This document shows positions 43,568 to 50,096 of a DNA stretch of 50,096 nucleotides, one piece after another. The notes below the pieces were generated by a model. That model worked only from the letters and a program-made list of their open reading frames with translations, searched no databases and had not been told where the DNA came from. Source of the DNA: DTU018 sp029550685 (GTDB taxonomy: Bacteria; Bacillota; Syntrophomonadia; Syntrophomonadales; Syntrophomonadaceae); the NCBI GenBank assembly GCA_035412805.1, contig DAONVO010000007.1, forward strand, positions 1 through 50,096. Reading direction: 5' to 3'. The stretch's first letter is position 1, and every line of letters begins with the position of its first letter. The position numbers and the translations under genes were made by a program.

Positions 43568-44287
43568 ATGCGTAGTAAAGGAGCGCAAATATCTATAGCT
43601 GTGGTTTGTTTAATTCTGGGTATTATGCTGGCAGTACAATTCAGAACTAATTCCGCTATTCAAGCTACCCAAACTGATGGCCGAGTTGCTGAATTGACAC
43701 AAAAACTGCAGACAGTAACCAGTGAACGGGATGCCTTGGCAGAAGAAGTTTTGGGACTACGCTCTAAATTGTCCAATTTCCGCCAAACCGACCAAGCTCT
43801 GGCCGATCTGCAGCAAGAAATCATTGACGCTAACATGGCAGCTGGTTTAGCTGCCGTGGAAGGACCCGGTATCATTTTGACAGTAGATGACAGTCCCCTT
43901 TATTATCAGGTGGGAGAAAACGCCAACGCCTATATTGTCCACGATTATGATTTGCTAAATATTGTAAACGAATTAAAATCTTCCGGGGCTGAAGCCATAT
44001 CAGTAAATGGCAAGCGTATTATCGCCATGTCCGAAATTCGCTGTGCTGGCCCGACTATAATAGTAAACGCGGACAGAATTGCTCCTCCCTTTGAGATAAG
44101 AGTGATTGGTAATCCAGATATACTGGAGAGCGGCCTGCTTATGCCGGGTGGCCGACTGGAACAGCTTAAAGTGCTGGGAATGCCGGTTCAGATACAAAAA
44201 TTGGAGAAGGTAGAAATACCTGCTTATACAGGCAGCTTTAGATTTAACTACGGGGCACCGGTTGATTACAAGGAAAAGGCGGAATAA
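43568..44287 (+). CDS. DUF881 family protein (YlxX/YlxW-like)
   Basis: A 239-residue protein with an N-terminal membrane segment (ISIAVVCLILGIMLAVQF), a coiled coil of about 50 residues (AELTQKLQTVTSERDALAEEVLGLRSKL) and a conserved extracellular domain (AAVEGPGIILTVDDSP; LLNIVNELKSSGAEAISVNGKRI). This is DUF881, whose members sit between ftsQ and ftsA or ftsZ in many Firmicutes (ylxW and ylxX of Bacillus). Function is not established; a division or wall role is inferred from location. I start it at the ATG at 43568, with AAGGGTG six bases upstream; an in-frame GTG at 43559 overlaps that site. Confidence 0.85.
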   Translation: MRSKGAQISIAVVCLILGIMLAVQFRTNSAIQATQTDGRVAELTQKLQTVTSERDALAEEVLGLRSKLSNFRQTDQALADLQQEIIDANMAAGLAAVEGPGIILTVDDSPLYYQVGENANAYIVHDYDLLNIVNELKSSGAEAISVNGKRIIAMSEIRCAGPTIIVNADRIAPPFEIRVIGNPDILESGLLMPGGRLEQLKVLGMPVQIQKLEKVEIPAYTGSFRFNYGAPVDYKEKAE

Positions 44288-44291
44288 AGAA

Positions 44292-44627
44292 ATGTGGTTA
44301 TTGATCCTTTTTTGTTTGCTGGTAGGGCTGATAATCGGTTTTTCCATACCGGTATTAATGCCGGCAATATATGCCAAATACATGTCCATTGCGATACTGG
44401 CAGCATTGGATTCAGTGTTCGGCGGTATTCGTGCCTACATGGAGGATGGTTTTGACAATACCATTTTTATAAGTGGATTTATAGTTAATATGGTATTAGC
44501 AGCCGGATTAGCTTATCTGGGCGACCGGTTGGGGGTCGAGCTTTATTTAGCAGCGGTAGTGGTTTTTGGAGTTAGGATTTTTCAGAACTTGGGGATCATT
44601 CGTCGCTATCTTTTGAAAAAATACTAA
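44292..44627 (+). CDS. sbp: Small basic protein Sbp (DUF1290)
   Basis: A 111-residue membrane protein with three to four hydrophobic segments (LLILFCLLVGLIIGF; YMSIAILAALDSVFGG; FISGFIVNMVLAAGLAYLG; LYLAAVVVFGVRIF) and a basic C-terminus (RRYLLKKY). The family, called small basic protein in Bacillus, always lies between ylxW/ylxX-type genes and ftsA. Its role is unknown. I start it at the ATG at 44292, four bases after the DUF881 stop; a TTG upstream in frame lies inside the DUF881 gene. Confidence 0.88.
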   Translation: MWLLILFCLLVGLIIGFSIPVLMPAIYAKYMSIAILAALDSVFGGIRAYMEDGFDNTIFISGFIVNMVLAAGLAYLGDRLGVELYLAAVVVFGVRIFQNLGIIRRYLLKKY

Positions 44628-44707
44628 TTATTTCCCTATCGGGAAAGAGGATTTAGATTCCTGATGTTGTATTTTTTATTAGGACTTCAAGTGAGGGGTG
44701 CGTTTAC

Positions 44708-45931
44708 ATTAAGAAACGAAACATCCTGGTAAGCATGGATATAGGAACCAGCTCTATTAAAGCAGCCATGGCCGAAGTCCACGGGCAAGATGTTCACTTA
44801 TTGGGTATAACCGAAGTGCCTTCCTTCGGATTGCGTAAAGGGAGCATAATAGATATTGAAAGTACCGCCAAGTCCATAGATAATTGCTTAAGTGAGTTGG
44901 AACGTCTTACTGGTATTGAGATCTACAGTGCTTTACTAGGCTTTTCCGGGGTAAGCATTTCTGTTGTAAATAATCACGCTGTTATCGCCGTCGCCAACCC
45001 CACCTATGAAATTACCCAGGAGGACAAGGAGCGTGTTCTGAACTCAGCTCGTAATCTATCACTGCCATTGGACAAGGCGATCATACAGATTATAGAACGG
45101 CAGTATATAGTGGATAACTACGATGGAGTAAAAGATCCGGTTGGGATGGTGGGAAGCCGTCTGGAGGCCGAGGTGTCTATAGTGGTGGGGGCTATAGCTG
45201 CTATTCAAAATCTACAGAGAAGTGCCAATCGCATAAATTTGCATGTGGATAATTTGATGTATACTGCCCTGCTGGGGGCAGAATCTGTATTAACACCCTC
45301 TGAAATGGAAATGGGAGTGGTTTTAGTTGATATCGGAGGGGGAACTACAGAAGTAACTCATTTTGAAGAAGGAAGTGTGCTGCAAACTTCAGTATTGCCC
45401 ATAGGCGGTGAATATATTACTAAAGATTTAGCCATCGTGTTGCGGACCTCCATGGAGGAAGCCAATCGAATTAAAGAAAGACATGGAGTCGCCAGCCCTG
45501 ATATGGCTAAGAGCGATTTAATGATAAATGTACATAATATCCAGGGCAAAGACGCCCGTGAGGTATCTCAGCAGGTTATCGCTGAAATAATCTCCGCCCG
45601 GGTAATTGAAATGACAGAGTTGATTTATGCAGAACTTAAACAATTCCAATGCCTGAACCGTATGCCAGGCGGTATAGTATTAACCGGCGGAGGGGCTGAA
45701 TTGGTAGGCTTTGCTGATATTATGGAAGAATACATTTCGGTTCCGGTACGGTTGGGTTTGCCGGAAAATATGAAAGGTCTGCCCACTGATTTTAATCGAC
45801 CCCAAAATGCTGTGGTTTTAGGAGGGATATTGTATTCTGCCCGGCAGAGAGCAGTTAAGCACGAGGATACTTCACGTATTTTTGGTTTAATTGATCGAAT
45901 AACCTATTGGTTGAAAGACTTATTTCGGTAA
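44708..45931 (+). CDS. ftsA: Cell division protein FtsA, apparent ATT start
   Basis: FtsA is the actin-like ATPase that ties FtsZ filaments to the membrane. The sequence shows the phosphate-1 loop DIGTSSIKAA, the 1C domain, phosphate-2 VDIGGGTTEV and the adenosine motif VLTGGGAELVG. The C-terminal amphipathic helix (DRITYWLKDLF) should bind the membrane. The first ATG (44735) would begin MDIGTSS and remove the first beta-strand. Upstream in frame the sequence reads KKRNILVS, the expected FtsA beginning. The only initiator-like codon placed correctly is ATT at 44708, seven bases after GAGGGGTG (44693-44700). No ATG, GTG or TTG exists in frame between the stop at 44654 and 44735. From ATT the protein has 407 residues. 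Confidence 0.9.
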   Translation: MKKRNILVSMDIGTSSIKAAMAEVHGQDVHLLGITEVPSFGLRKGSIIDIESTAKSIDNCLSELERLTGIEIYSALLGFSGVSISVVNNHAVIAVANPTYEITQEDKERVLNSARNLSLPLDKAIIQIIERQYIVDNYDGVKDPVGMVGSRLEAEVSIVVGAIAAIQNLQRSANRINLHVDNLMYTALLGAESVLTPSEMEMGVVLVDIGGGTTEVTHFEEGSVLQTSVLPIGGEYITKDLAIVLRTSMEEANRIKERHGVASPDMAKSDLMINVHNIQGKDAREVSQQVIAEIISARVIEMTELIYAELKQFQCLNRMPGGIVLTGGGAELVGFADIMEEYISVPVRLGLPENMKGLPTDFNRPQNAVVLGGILYSARQRAVKHEDTSRIFGLIDRITYWLKDLFR

Positions 45932-45949
45932 AGCAGAGGAGGTTTTGCA

Positions 45950-47011
45950 ATGCCGTTGGATTTCGATGTCGAGATGCAGCAGTATGCTAATATCAAAGTA
46001 ATTGGAGTCGGAGGCGGAGGAAACAACGCAATTAACCGGATGATTGAAGCCGGCTTAAAAGGCGTTGAGTTTATCGCCGTCAACACCGATGCTCAGGCTT
46101 TGTATATGTCCAAAGCAGAGGTAAAGATTCAGCTGGGAGAAAAATTGACTAAAGGTTTGGGAGCTGGTGCTGACCCAGAAATTGGTATGAAAGCTGCCGA
46201 GGAATCCAACGAGGAGATTAAAAGAGCCTTAATGGGAGCCGATATGGTTTTTGTTACTGCCGGTATGGGAGGGGGAACCGGTACCGGTGGTGCTCCGGTT
46301 ATTGCTCGTATAGCCAAGGAAACAGGGGCGCTGACGGTAGGTGTAGTTACCAAGCCTTTTGCTTTCGAAGGGCGTAAGCGTAATGCTCAAGCCGAGCGCG
46401 GAATTCAAGCACTGCGGGAACAGGTGGATAGTTTGATTACCATCCCAAATGATAGGCTTCTGCAAGTAGTAGACAAACATACCAACTTTAATGATGCATT
46501 TAAGATAGCTGATGATATACTGCGCCAAGGGGTGCAGGGAATATCAGATTTGATTGCGGTACCAGGAGTAATTAATTGTGACTTTGCCGATGTGCAGACC
46601 ATTATGCAAAATACCGGCTCAGCGCTTATGGGTATTGGCCGTGCCAAAGGTGAAAACCGGGCTGCCGAAGCAGCACGAATGGCTATTTCCAGTCCCCTTT
46701 TGGAGACCTCCATTGATGGGGCTAAGGGTGTGCTTTTCAATATAAGCGGAGGAAATGACCTTACTTTGTTTGAAATAAATGAAGCTGCCGAGATCATACA
46801 TCAAGCGGCCGATGTAGAAGCCAACATTATATTTGGCGCTAATATTGATGAATCACTCAATGATGAGGTTAGGGTCACCGTAATTGCTACCGGCTTTTCA
46901 GTTTCCCGTCCTGCCGTACCTGAAACTCCGCGCGGCCGGGTTATTGAACCGCCAGTTTCCTTCTTTGATAAAAACGATCTGGAAATCCCTCCTTTCTTGA
47001 GAAGAAAATAA
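45950..47011 (+). CDS. ftsZ: Cell division protein FtsZ
   Basis: FtsZ is the tubulin-like GTPase that forms the division ring. The 353-residue protein shows VGGGGNNAINRM near 22, the tubulin signature GGGTGTG near 106 and the catalytic T7 region with NCDFADV near 205. The linker is very short and ends in the conserved peptide DLEIPPFLRRK, which contacts FtsA. The ATG has AGAGGAGG upstream. It lies 18 bases after ftsA and is closed by a strong terminator, so it ends the dcw transcript. Confidence 0.98.
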   Translation: MPLDFDVEMQQYANIKVIGVGGGGNNAINRMIEAGLKGVEFIAVNTDAQALYMSKAEVKIQLGEKLTKGLGAGADPEIGMKAAEESNEEIKRALMGADMVFVTAGMGGGTGTGGAPVIARIAKETGALTVGVVTKPFAFEGRKRNAQAERGIQALREQVDSLITIPNDRLLQVVDKHTNFNDAFKIADDILRQGVQGISDLIAVPGVINCDFADVQTIMQNTGSALMGIGRAKGENRAAEAARMAISSPLLETSIDGAKGVLFNISGGNDLTLFEINEAAEIIHQAADVEANIIFGANIDESLNDEVRVTVIATGFSVSRPAVPETPRGRVIEPPVSFFDKNDLEIPPFLRRK

Positions 47012-47024
47012 CTTGATTAAAACG

Positions 47025-47053
47025 AACCGGGAAGACATTTCCCGGTTTTTTTT
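47025..47053 (+). terminator. Intrinsic terminator after ftsZ
   Basis: AACCGGGAA (47025-47033) pairs with TTCCCGGTT (47039-47047) around a small loop, and a run of eight Ts overlaps the end of the stem. Confidence 0.93.
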
Positions 47054-47118
47054 ATTTTCTGACCGATTATAGTTGAGCGAGTCTTGTTAAAGCAACAAAT
47101 TACCGTCTTGCCCATTGG

Positions 47119-47124
47119 TATAAT
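47119..47124 (+). promoter_or_regulatory. TATAAT candidate -10 for spoIIGA-sigE
   Basis: A perfect TATAAT lies at 47119-47124, about 90 bases before spoIIGA. No good -35 exists at 17 bases. In Bacillus the spoIIG promoter has an unusually wide spacer and needs Spo0A, so a weak -35 would not be surprising. I did not find a clear Spo0A box. Confidence 0.35.
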
Positions 47125-47210
47125 GTGGAATACATTATCACAAGCTTTGAGGCATAACCATTAATTAGCGTAAAATTGACCGCTTTGAAAGGTACCAGGT
47201 GCTTAAGATT

Positions 47211-48086
47211 ATGGGGTCAAAAGTATACGCAGATATAACTTTTCTAGTTAATTTCATCATGGACTTCTTAATCCTATGGGTAACGGTCCGGTTAACAGGG
47301 GTTCCCGTTTCTTATATGCGCATTGCTATCGCAGCTGGCCTGGGCGGCATATATGCAGTGGGTTATCTGTTGCCGGAACTGTCTTTAGGGTATTCACTCC
47401 CGCTTAAAGTACTATTTTCAGTTCTTTTAGTTATTATGGCTGTTCTGCCGCGTACTTGGAAAGATTTAGCCAAAAGTATGCTGCTGTTTTACGGTATTAA
47501 TTTCCTGGTGGCGGGAGCCAGCATCGGCTCTTCATATCTGGTGCAGTCGTCTTACCAGCTTGATTATTCATTTTGGTGGTTAATGGCTGGTATCAGTTGT
47601 GCGCTGTTGTTAGGTATATTCGGTAAAAACTGGCTTACAGAACGTGTTCTACCCCAATTGTTAAAGTTCCCGGTACAGCTTACCTTTGACCGTAACCGCT
47701 GTTCCGGACAGGGATTTGTTGATACCGGCAATGGTTTACGAGATCCCTTGACTAACCGCCCGGTTATTATTGCGGAATACCAGCTGCTGAGAGACTGCCT
47801 GCCTGCCGATTTTAAAAGCGCCCTGGAAGACAGTTGTACTCAAGAAGAAATGCTGGATAGATTAAGTCAAAGCAGTTGGGCTAACCGGTTGAGGTTGATT
47901 CCTTTCACCTCTATCGGCAAAAAAAATGGACTGTTGGTAGGTATTCGTGCTGATGCAATCCGCGTCAGTCTGGGCAAGAACAATATTAAACACAGCAATA
48001 TGGTAATCGGTATATACCAGGATAAGCTAAGCCCAGAGGAACATTACCAGCTCCTAATACCCTTGGAGATACTCGAAAATGGATAG
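47211..48086 (+). CDS. spoIIGA: Sporulation sigma-E factor-processing peptidase SpoIIGA
   Basis: SpoIIGA is a membrane aspartic protease that cleaves the pro-sequence of sigma-E in the mother cell after asymmetric division. The 291-residue protein has about five membrane segments in the first 145 residues (starting YADITFLVNFIMDFLILW). A soluble protease domain follows, with the catalytic motif DTGN near residue 171 (GFVDTGNGLRDPLT). I start it at the ATG at 47211, with AGGTG nine bases upstream; a GTG at 47199 lies too early for the family. It sits 12 bases before its substrate gene sigE, the standard arrangement. Confidence 0.93.
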   Translation: MGSKVYADITFLVNFIMDFLILWVTVRLTGVPVSYMRIAIAAGLGGIYAVGYLLPELSLGYSLPLKVLFSVLLVIMAVLPRTWKDLAKSMLLFYGINFLVAGASIGSSYLVQSSYQLDYSFWWLMAGISCALLLGIFGKNWLTERVLPQLLKFPVQLTFDRNRCSGQGFVDTGNGLRDPLTNRPVIIAEYQLLRDCLPADFKSALEDSCTQEEMLDRLSQSSWANRLRLIPFTSIGKKNGLLVGIRADAIRVSLGKNNIKHSNMVIGIYQDKLSPEEHYQLLIPLEILENG

Positions 48087-48098
48087 GGGGAGTAAAAC

Positions 48099-48818
48099 AT
48101 GAAACGGTGGTCAATCTGGAAAATACGGCTGTTTTTTCTGCACTGGCTGCTGGCCCGGCAGAAACCCAAGTTCATACACTATATCGGATCAACTGAAGTG
48201 CTTCCCCCTCCGCTAAAGGAGCAGGAAGAGTACGATTTGATCTCCCGGTTGGATCAGGGCGATATGGCAGTTAAGGCTAAGCTGATCGAACATAACCTGC
48301 GTTTGGTGGTTTACATAGCCAAGAAATTTGAAAATACCGGTATCAATATTGAGGATCTGGTGTCCATTGGTACTATCGGATTAATTAAAGCCGTCAATAC
48401 CTTTGAACCTAAGAAAAATATTAAATTGGCTACCTATGCTTCCCGCTGTATTGAGAATGAGATATTGATGTATCTGCGCCGGAACTTAAAAAACCGGGCT
48501 GAAGTATCTCTGGATGAACCTCTTAATGTGGACTGGGATGGCAATGAATTGCTGCTGTCCGATGTCCTAGGAACGGAAAGCGACATGATATACAAGAAAA
48601 TTGAAGGGGATGTGGAAAAGCATCTGCTCTGGCAGGCCATGCACAAACTAAATCCGCGGGAAAAAACCATAATTAAGCTGAGATTTGGCCTGGAAGACGG
48701 AGTAGAGAAAACTCAAAAAGAGGTGGCTGATATTCTGGGAATCTCTCAATCGTATATATCTCGTTTGGAAAAGCGCATCTTAAAACGTTTACAACGGGAG
48801 ATACGAAAAATTGAGTAA
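48099..48818 (+). CDS. sigE: RNA polymerase sigma-E factor (mother cell), pro-form
   Basis: A 239-residue sporulation sigma factor with the same length as the Bacillus protein. The first 27-30 residues (MKRWSIWKIRLFFLHWLLARQ) form the hydrophobic, basic pro-sequence that keeps it inactive at the membrane until SpoIIGA cuts it. Region 2 (LRLVVYIAKKF; EDLVSIGTIGLIKAV; ATYASRCIENEILM) and region 4 with a helix-turn-helix (TQKEVADILGISQSYISRLEKRILKRL) are intact. It would direct early mother-cell genes. Confidence 0.97.
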   Translation: MKRWSIWKIRLFFLHWLLARQKPKFIHYIGSTEVLPPPLKEQEEYDLISRLDQGDMAVKAKLIEHNLRLVVYIAKKFENTGINIEDLVSIGTIGLIKAVNTFEPKKNIKLATYASRCIENEILMYLRRNLKNRAEVSLDEPLNVDWDGNELLLSDVLGTESDMIYKKIEGDVEKHLLWQAMHKLNPREKTIIKLRFGLEDGVEKTQKEVADILGISQSYISRLEKRILKRLQREIRKIE

Positions 48819-48850
48819 ACTAAGTTGATAGTTAACTAATATAGTTTCTT

Positions 48851-48886
48851 AATCGGTTCCAAACAACAGAATGGAACCGATTTTTT
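48851..48886 (+). terminator. Intrinsic terminator after sigE
   Basis: AATCGGTTCCA (48851-48861) pairs with TGGAACCGATT (48872-48882) and is followed by more Ts. It separates spoIIGA-sigE from sigG, which must have its own promoter in 48887-48996; I cannot assign one confidently. Confidence 0.93.
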
Positions 48887-48996
48887 CAATTACCTTGTAG
48901 TTAAGAACCCAGAATAATTCCCCGGGTTAGCGAGAATACTCTTATAAACAGCATTTCCAACAAACCAATATAAACTGAGGGAAGGAGCAGTACACT

Positions 48997-49767
48997 TTGA
49001 TTAACAAAGTTGAAATCTGTGGAGTAAATACTTCCAAACTTCCCGTGTTAAAGAACGAAGAAATGAGGGCATTATTCCAGGCAATGCAGGCAGGTGACCA
49101 TTCTGCTCGCGAGCAGTTAATTCAAGGTAACCTGCGGCTGGTTTTAAGCGTTATTCAAAGGTTCAGTAATAGAGGCGAATATGTGGATGATCTTTTCCAG
49201 GTAGGGTGTATAGGTTTAATCAAAGCTATTGACAACTTTGATTTAAGTCAAAATGTTCGTTTTTCTACCTATGCAGTTCCCATGATTATTGGAGAAATCC
49301 GGCGTTATTTACGTGATAATAATGCAGTAAGGGTATCAAGATCCTTGCGGGATATTGCCTATAAGGCTCTGCAGATTCGGGAAAAGCTGGTATCAGTACA
49401 GGCATCCGAACCCACTATTGCCCAAATCGCTGAAGAGCTGCAAATTCCCCGGGAAGAAGTAGTATTTGCTCTGGATGCCATTCAGGAACCGGTGTCACTG
49501 TTTGAGCCTATCTACAACGATGGAGGAGATCCCATCCTGGTTATGGATCAAATCAGCGATGAACGCAATACTGATGATTTATGGCTGGAAGAGATCGCTA
49601 TTAAGGAAGCCATGAAAAAGCTAAACAATCGGGAAAAACATATAATATCCCTGCGTTTTTTTCAAGGAAAAACCCAGATGGAAGTTGCCGATGAGATAGG
49701 TATATCGCAAGCCCAGGTTTCACGGTTGGAGAAGGCCGCCTTAAAACAATTGCGAAAGTTTATTTGA
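48997..49767 (+). CDS. sigG: RNA polymerase sigma-G factor (forespore)
   Basis: A 256-residue sigma factor for late forespore transcription. It opens with NKVEICGVNTSKLPVLKNEEM, which is diagnostic of SigG rather than SigF. Region 2 (LRLVLSVIQRFSNRGEYVDDLFQVGCIGLIKAIDNFD), region 3 and region 4 (KTQMEVADEIGISQAQVSRLEKAALKQLR) are complete. The start is TTG, with GAAGGAG nine bases upstream. The spoIIGA-sigE-sigG order is as in Bacillus and Clostridium. Confidence 0.96.
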   Translation: MINKVEICGVNTSKLPVLKNEEMRALFQAMQAGDHSAREQLIQGNLRLVLSVIQRFSNRGEYVDDLFQVGCIGLIKAIDNFDLSQNVRFSTYAVPMIIGEIRRYLRDNNAVRVSRSLRDIAYKALQIREKLVSVQASEPTIAQIAEELQIPREEVVFALDAIQEPVSLFEPIYNDGGDPILVMDQISDERNTDDLWLEEIAIKEAMKKLNNREKHIISLRFFQGKTQMEVADEIGISQAQVSRLEKAALKQLRKFI

Positions 49768-49789
49768 AAGGGGCTAAAGGCAAGGTCCT

Positions 49790-49927
49790 ATGAACAAAAA
49801 CTTGCTGGTAATCATTTTGATAGGTATTATCTTCGCACTGCTCCTCCCTTTGACGGGGCAGTTTTCGGCCAGTGAATTGGCCTTTACTTGTAACAACCTG
49901 GTGAAAATAAATATGGTAGCTAAATAG
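49790..49927 (+). CDS. Small single-membrane-segment protein, 45 residues, unknown
   Basis: A short frame begins MNKNLLVIILIGIIFALLLP and ends KINMVAK. Residues 4-20 would form a membrane segment or an uncleaved signal anchor; the rest is a short tail with a single cysteine. It starts 22 bases after the sigG stop, with AAGG about four bases before the ATG. It could be cotranscribed with sigG and made in the forespore, but I recognise no family, and a chance frame cannot be excluded. Confidence 0.5.
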   Translation: MNKNLLVIILIGIIFALLLPLTGQFSASELAFTCNNLVKINMVAK

Positions 49928-49970
49928 CCCGGTTATCTACCTTAGATGACCCTACACATAGCATTTACTT

Positions 49971-50096
49971 GTGAAAATAGCCCTCTCTGTGTCATTGTAC
50001 AAAATAAGAATTCCTTAATTGTCAGCGCTCTAAGGGACTATCGATGTTCGCTAGCGCTCACTATTAATGTTGGCCGTTCCGGCACTCCCGATGTTC
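49971..50096. repeat. Dispersed palindromic repeat, copy B (cut by window edge)
   Basis: From GTGAAAATAG onward this stretch matches copy A (8033-8160) over its whole visible length, with a handful of substitutions and a two-base length difference. The last 50 or so bases are almost identical (CGATGTTCGCTAGCGCTCAC onward). The match begins abruptly at the same left boundary in both places. Sequence between the small frame's stop (49927) and 49971 shows nothing notable. Confidence 0.85.

Noticed and set aside
44735..44737. ATG as the ftsA start
   Set aside because: It lacks a Shine-Dalgarno sequence and deletes the first beta-strand; upstream in-frame codons encode the family N-terminus.

Overview
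The window reads as a chromosomal segment of an anaerobic, spore-forming Firmicute. Protein content points to the Clostridia, and a Syntrophomonas-like syntroph is my best guess; this is inferred from gene content and protein style, not from a database search. Supporting clues are a selenocysteine formate dehydrogenase with a Tat signal, two MoeA paralogues, a T-box leader, a MurE with the DNPR motif (meso-diaminopimelate wall), and spoIIGA-sigE-sigG directly behind ftsZ. The sequence carries one 100-N scaffold gap at 27153-27252.

Layout. (1) 1-6736, molybdenum/formate block: on the minus strand a MoeA-type protein with a C-terminal binding-protein-like domain lies upstream of a formate dehydrogenase catalytic subunit. 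The dehydrogenase is read through an in-frame UGA (Sec) followed by a bacterial SECIS hairpin, and its 3' end is cut by the window edge. A second, standard moeA is divergent on the plus strand. (2) 6794-8431: a minus-strand P-loop ATPase of unknown role and a gene-free stretch holding a nested palindromic repeat. The left part of that repeat recurs at 49971-50096. (3) 8432-22185, housekeeping block on the plus strand: recJ, relA/spoT, dtd, an MBL-fold hydrolase, a T-box leader with a doubled antiterminator/terminator module, aroF-pheA, hemZ, hisS, aspS, a 6S RNA candidate and tcdA. The order resembles the recJ-relA-dtd-hisS-aspS-6S-tcdA neighbourhood of Bacillus. (4) 22317-28188, accessory block: a phenylacetate-CoA ligase with an ACT partner, then a membrane protein, a YhgE-like secreted/membrane protein and a copper-amine-oxidase-N-domain protein cut by the gap; a PHP-domain protein lacking its N-terminus follows the gap. 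(5) 28394-47011: an almost complete dcw cluster, preceded by three MraZ-type operator repeats: mraZ, rsmH, ftsL, pbp, murE, murF, mraY, murD, ftsW/spoVE, murG, murC, murA, ftsQ, DUF881, sbp, ftsA, ftsZ. No murB is present. (6) 47211-49927, early and forespore sporulation genes: spoIIGA, sigE, sigG and a 45-residue membrane peptide.

How the genes work together: the MoeA proteins would supply molybdopterin cofactor for the formate dehydrogenase. aroF-pheA appear to be controlled by uncharged tRNA-Phe (specifier UUC). The dcw genes make lipid II, cross-link it at the septum and build the Z ring, and the spoIIGA/sigE pair connects asymmetric division to mother-cell transcription.

I did not find a clear new defence or mobile system. 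The observations most worth following are the doubled T-box decision module, the nested dispersed repeat, and the apparent ATT start codon of ftsA.
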